Source: Porticoccaceae bacterium UBA1117 (GTDB lineage: Bacteria > Pseudomonadota > Gammaproteobacteria > Pseudomonadales > Porticoccaceae). From it: DNA of 5,742 bases. Below are positions 5,710 through 5,742 of this stretch, in pieces. Made by a program: the position numbers and the translations under genes. The stretch covers positions 1 through 5,742 of the forward strand of contig DCBC01000090.1 in assembly GCA_002313335.1 (NCBI GenBank), read 5' to 3'. Under the pieces are notes generated by a model. That model saw only the letters and a program-made list of their open reading frames with translations. It had not been told where the DNA came from and did no database searches. The number at the start of each line of letters is the position of its first letter. The stretch's first letter is position 1.

Positions 5710-5742
5710 ATTGATAGACATAAGTTAGACATAAGTTAGACA
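5710..5742. repeat. 11-bp tandem repeat at the window edge
   Basis: Two exact copies of TAAGTTAGACA (5721-5731 and 5732-5742) follow a degenerate copy (5710-5720, seven of eleven bases identical, ending in the shared TAGACA). The window ends exactly at the end of a unit, so the array may continue outside. A period of 11 is about one helical turn, placing each unit on the same face of the DNA, as in arrays bound by a cooperative protein. It may instead be a simple slippage repeat. Confidence 0.6.

Larger units (their letters stand above)
5405..5742. other. Right intergenic region upstream of fabV
   Basis: These 338 bases contain no recognised gene. They include the fabV ribosome binding site (GGAG at 5412-5415), an AT-rich stretch with a possible promoter (5488-5524), a perfect 10-bp palindrome TGTGATCACA (5623-5632), a T7 run at 5691-5697 and an 11-bp tandem repeat that reaches the window edge (5710-5742). 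The length, AT-richness and repeats suggest a regulated promoter region. The gene upstream lies outside the window. Confidence 0.6.

Overview
The window looks like chromosomal DNA from a Gammaproteobacterium with moderate GC content (mid-40s percent by eye). Three points support this: BamC is found only in Beta/Gammaproteobacteria, the enoyl-ACP reductase is of the FabV type, and the order dapA - bamC - metallo-beta-lactamase-fold hydrolase is, from memory, the one seen in Pseudomonas and relatives. I cannot name a genus. I see no insertion sequence, prophage gene, CRISPR array, tRNA or rRNA.

Layout, from right to left because all genes are on the minus strand. Positions 5742-5405 are non-coding. 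They hold an 11-bp tandem repeat at the very edge and the presumed promoter of the gene set. Then come fabV (5404-4199, enoyl-ACP reductase), lpxL/htrB family (4206-3247, lipid A secondary acyltransferase, overlapping fabV by 8 bases), dapA (3152-2274, 4-hydroxy-tetrahydrodipicolinate synthase, with a GTG start that gives exactly 292 residues), bamC (2241-1213, BAM-complex lipoprotein) and a YycJ/WalJ-like MBL-fold hydrolase (1200-421). Gaps within the set are -8, 94, 32 and 12 bases, so transcription as one or two operons is likely. Four of the five products serve envelope construction: fatty acid elongation, lipid A acylation, the DAP/lysine precursor for peptidoglycan, and outer-membrane protein insertion.

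The left 420 bases contain no convincing gene and are the most interesting part. Within about 290 bases there are five DnaA-box-like 9-mers, one of them a perfect TTATCCACA and two more fitting the relaxed consensus. There is also an AT-rich block of about 36 bases, a perfect IHF-consensus site with a near copy exactly 30 bases away, and a 10-bp direct repeat bracketing the central part. Together this resembles a replication origin (oriC) or another DnaA-controlled region. The usual gammaproteobacterial origin neighbours (dnaA, rpmH, mnmG, mioC) are not visible, and the gene set is transcribed toward the candidate origin, so the oriC reading is a hypothesis.
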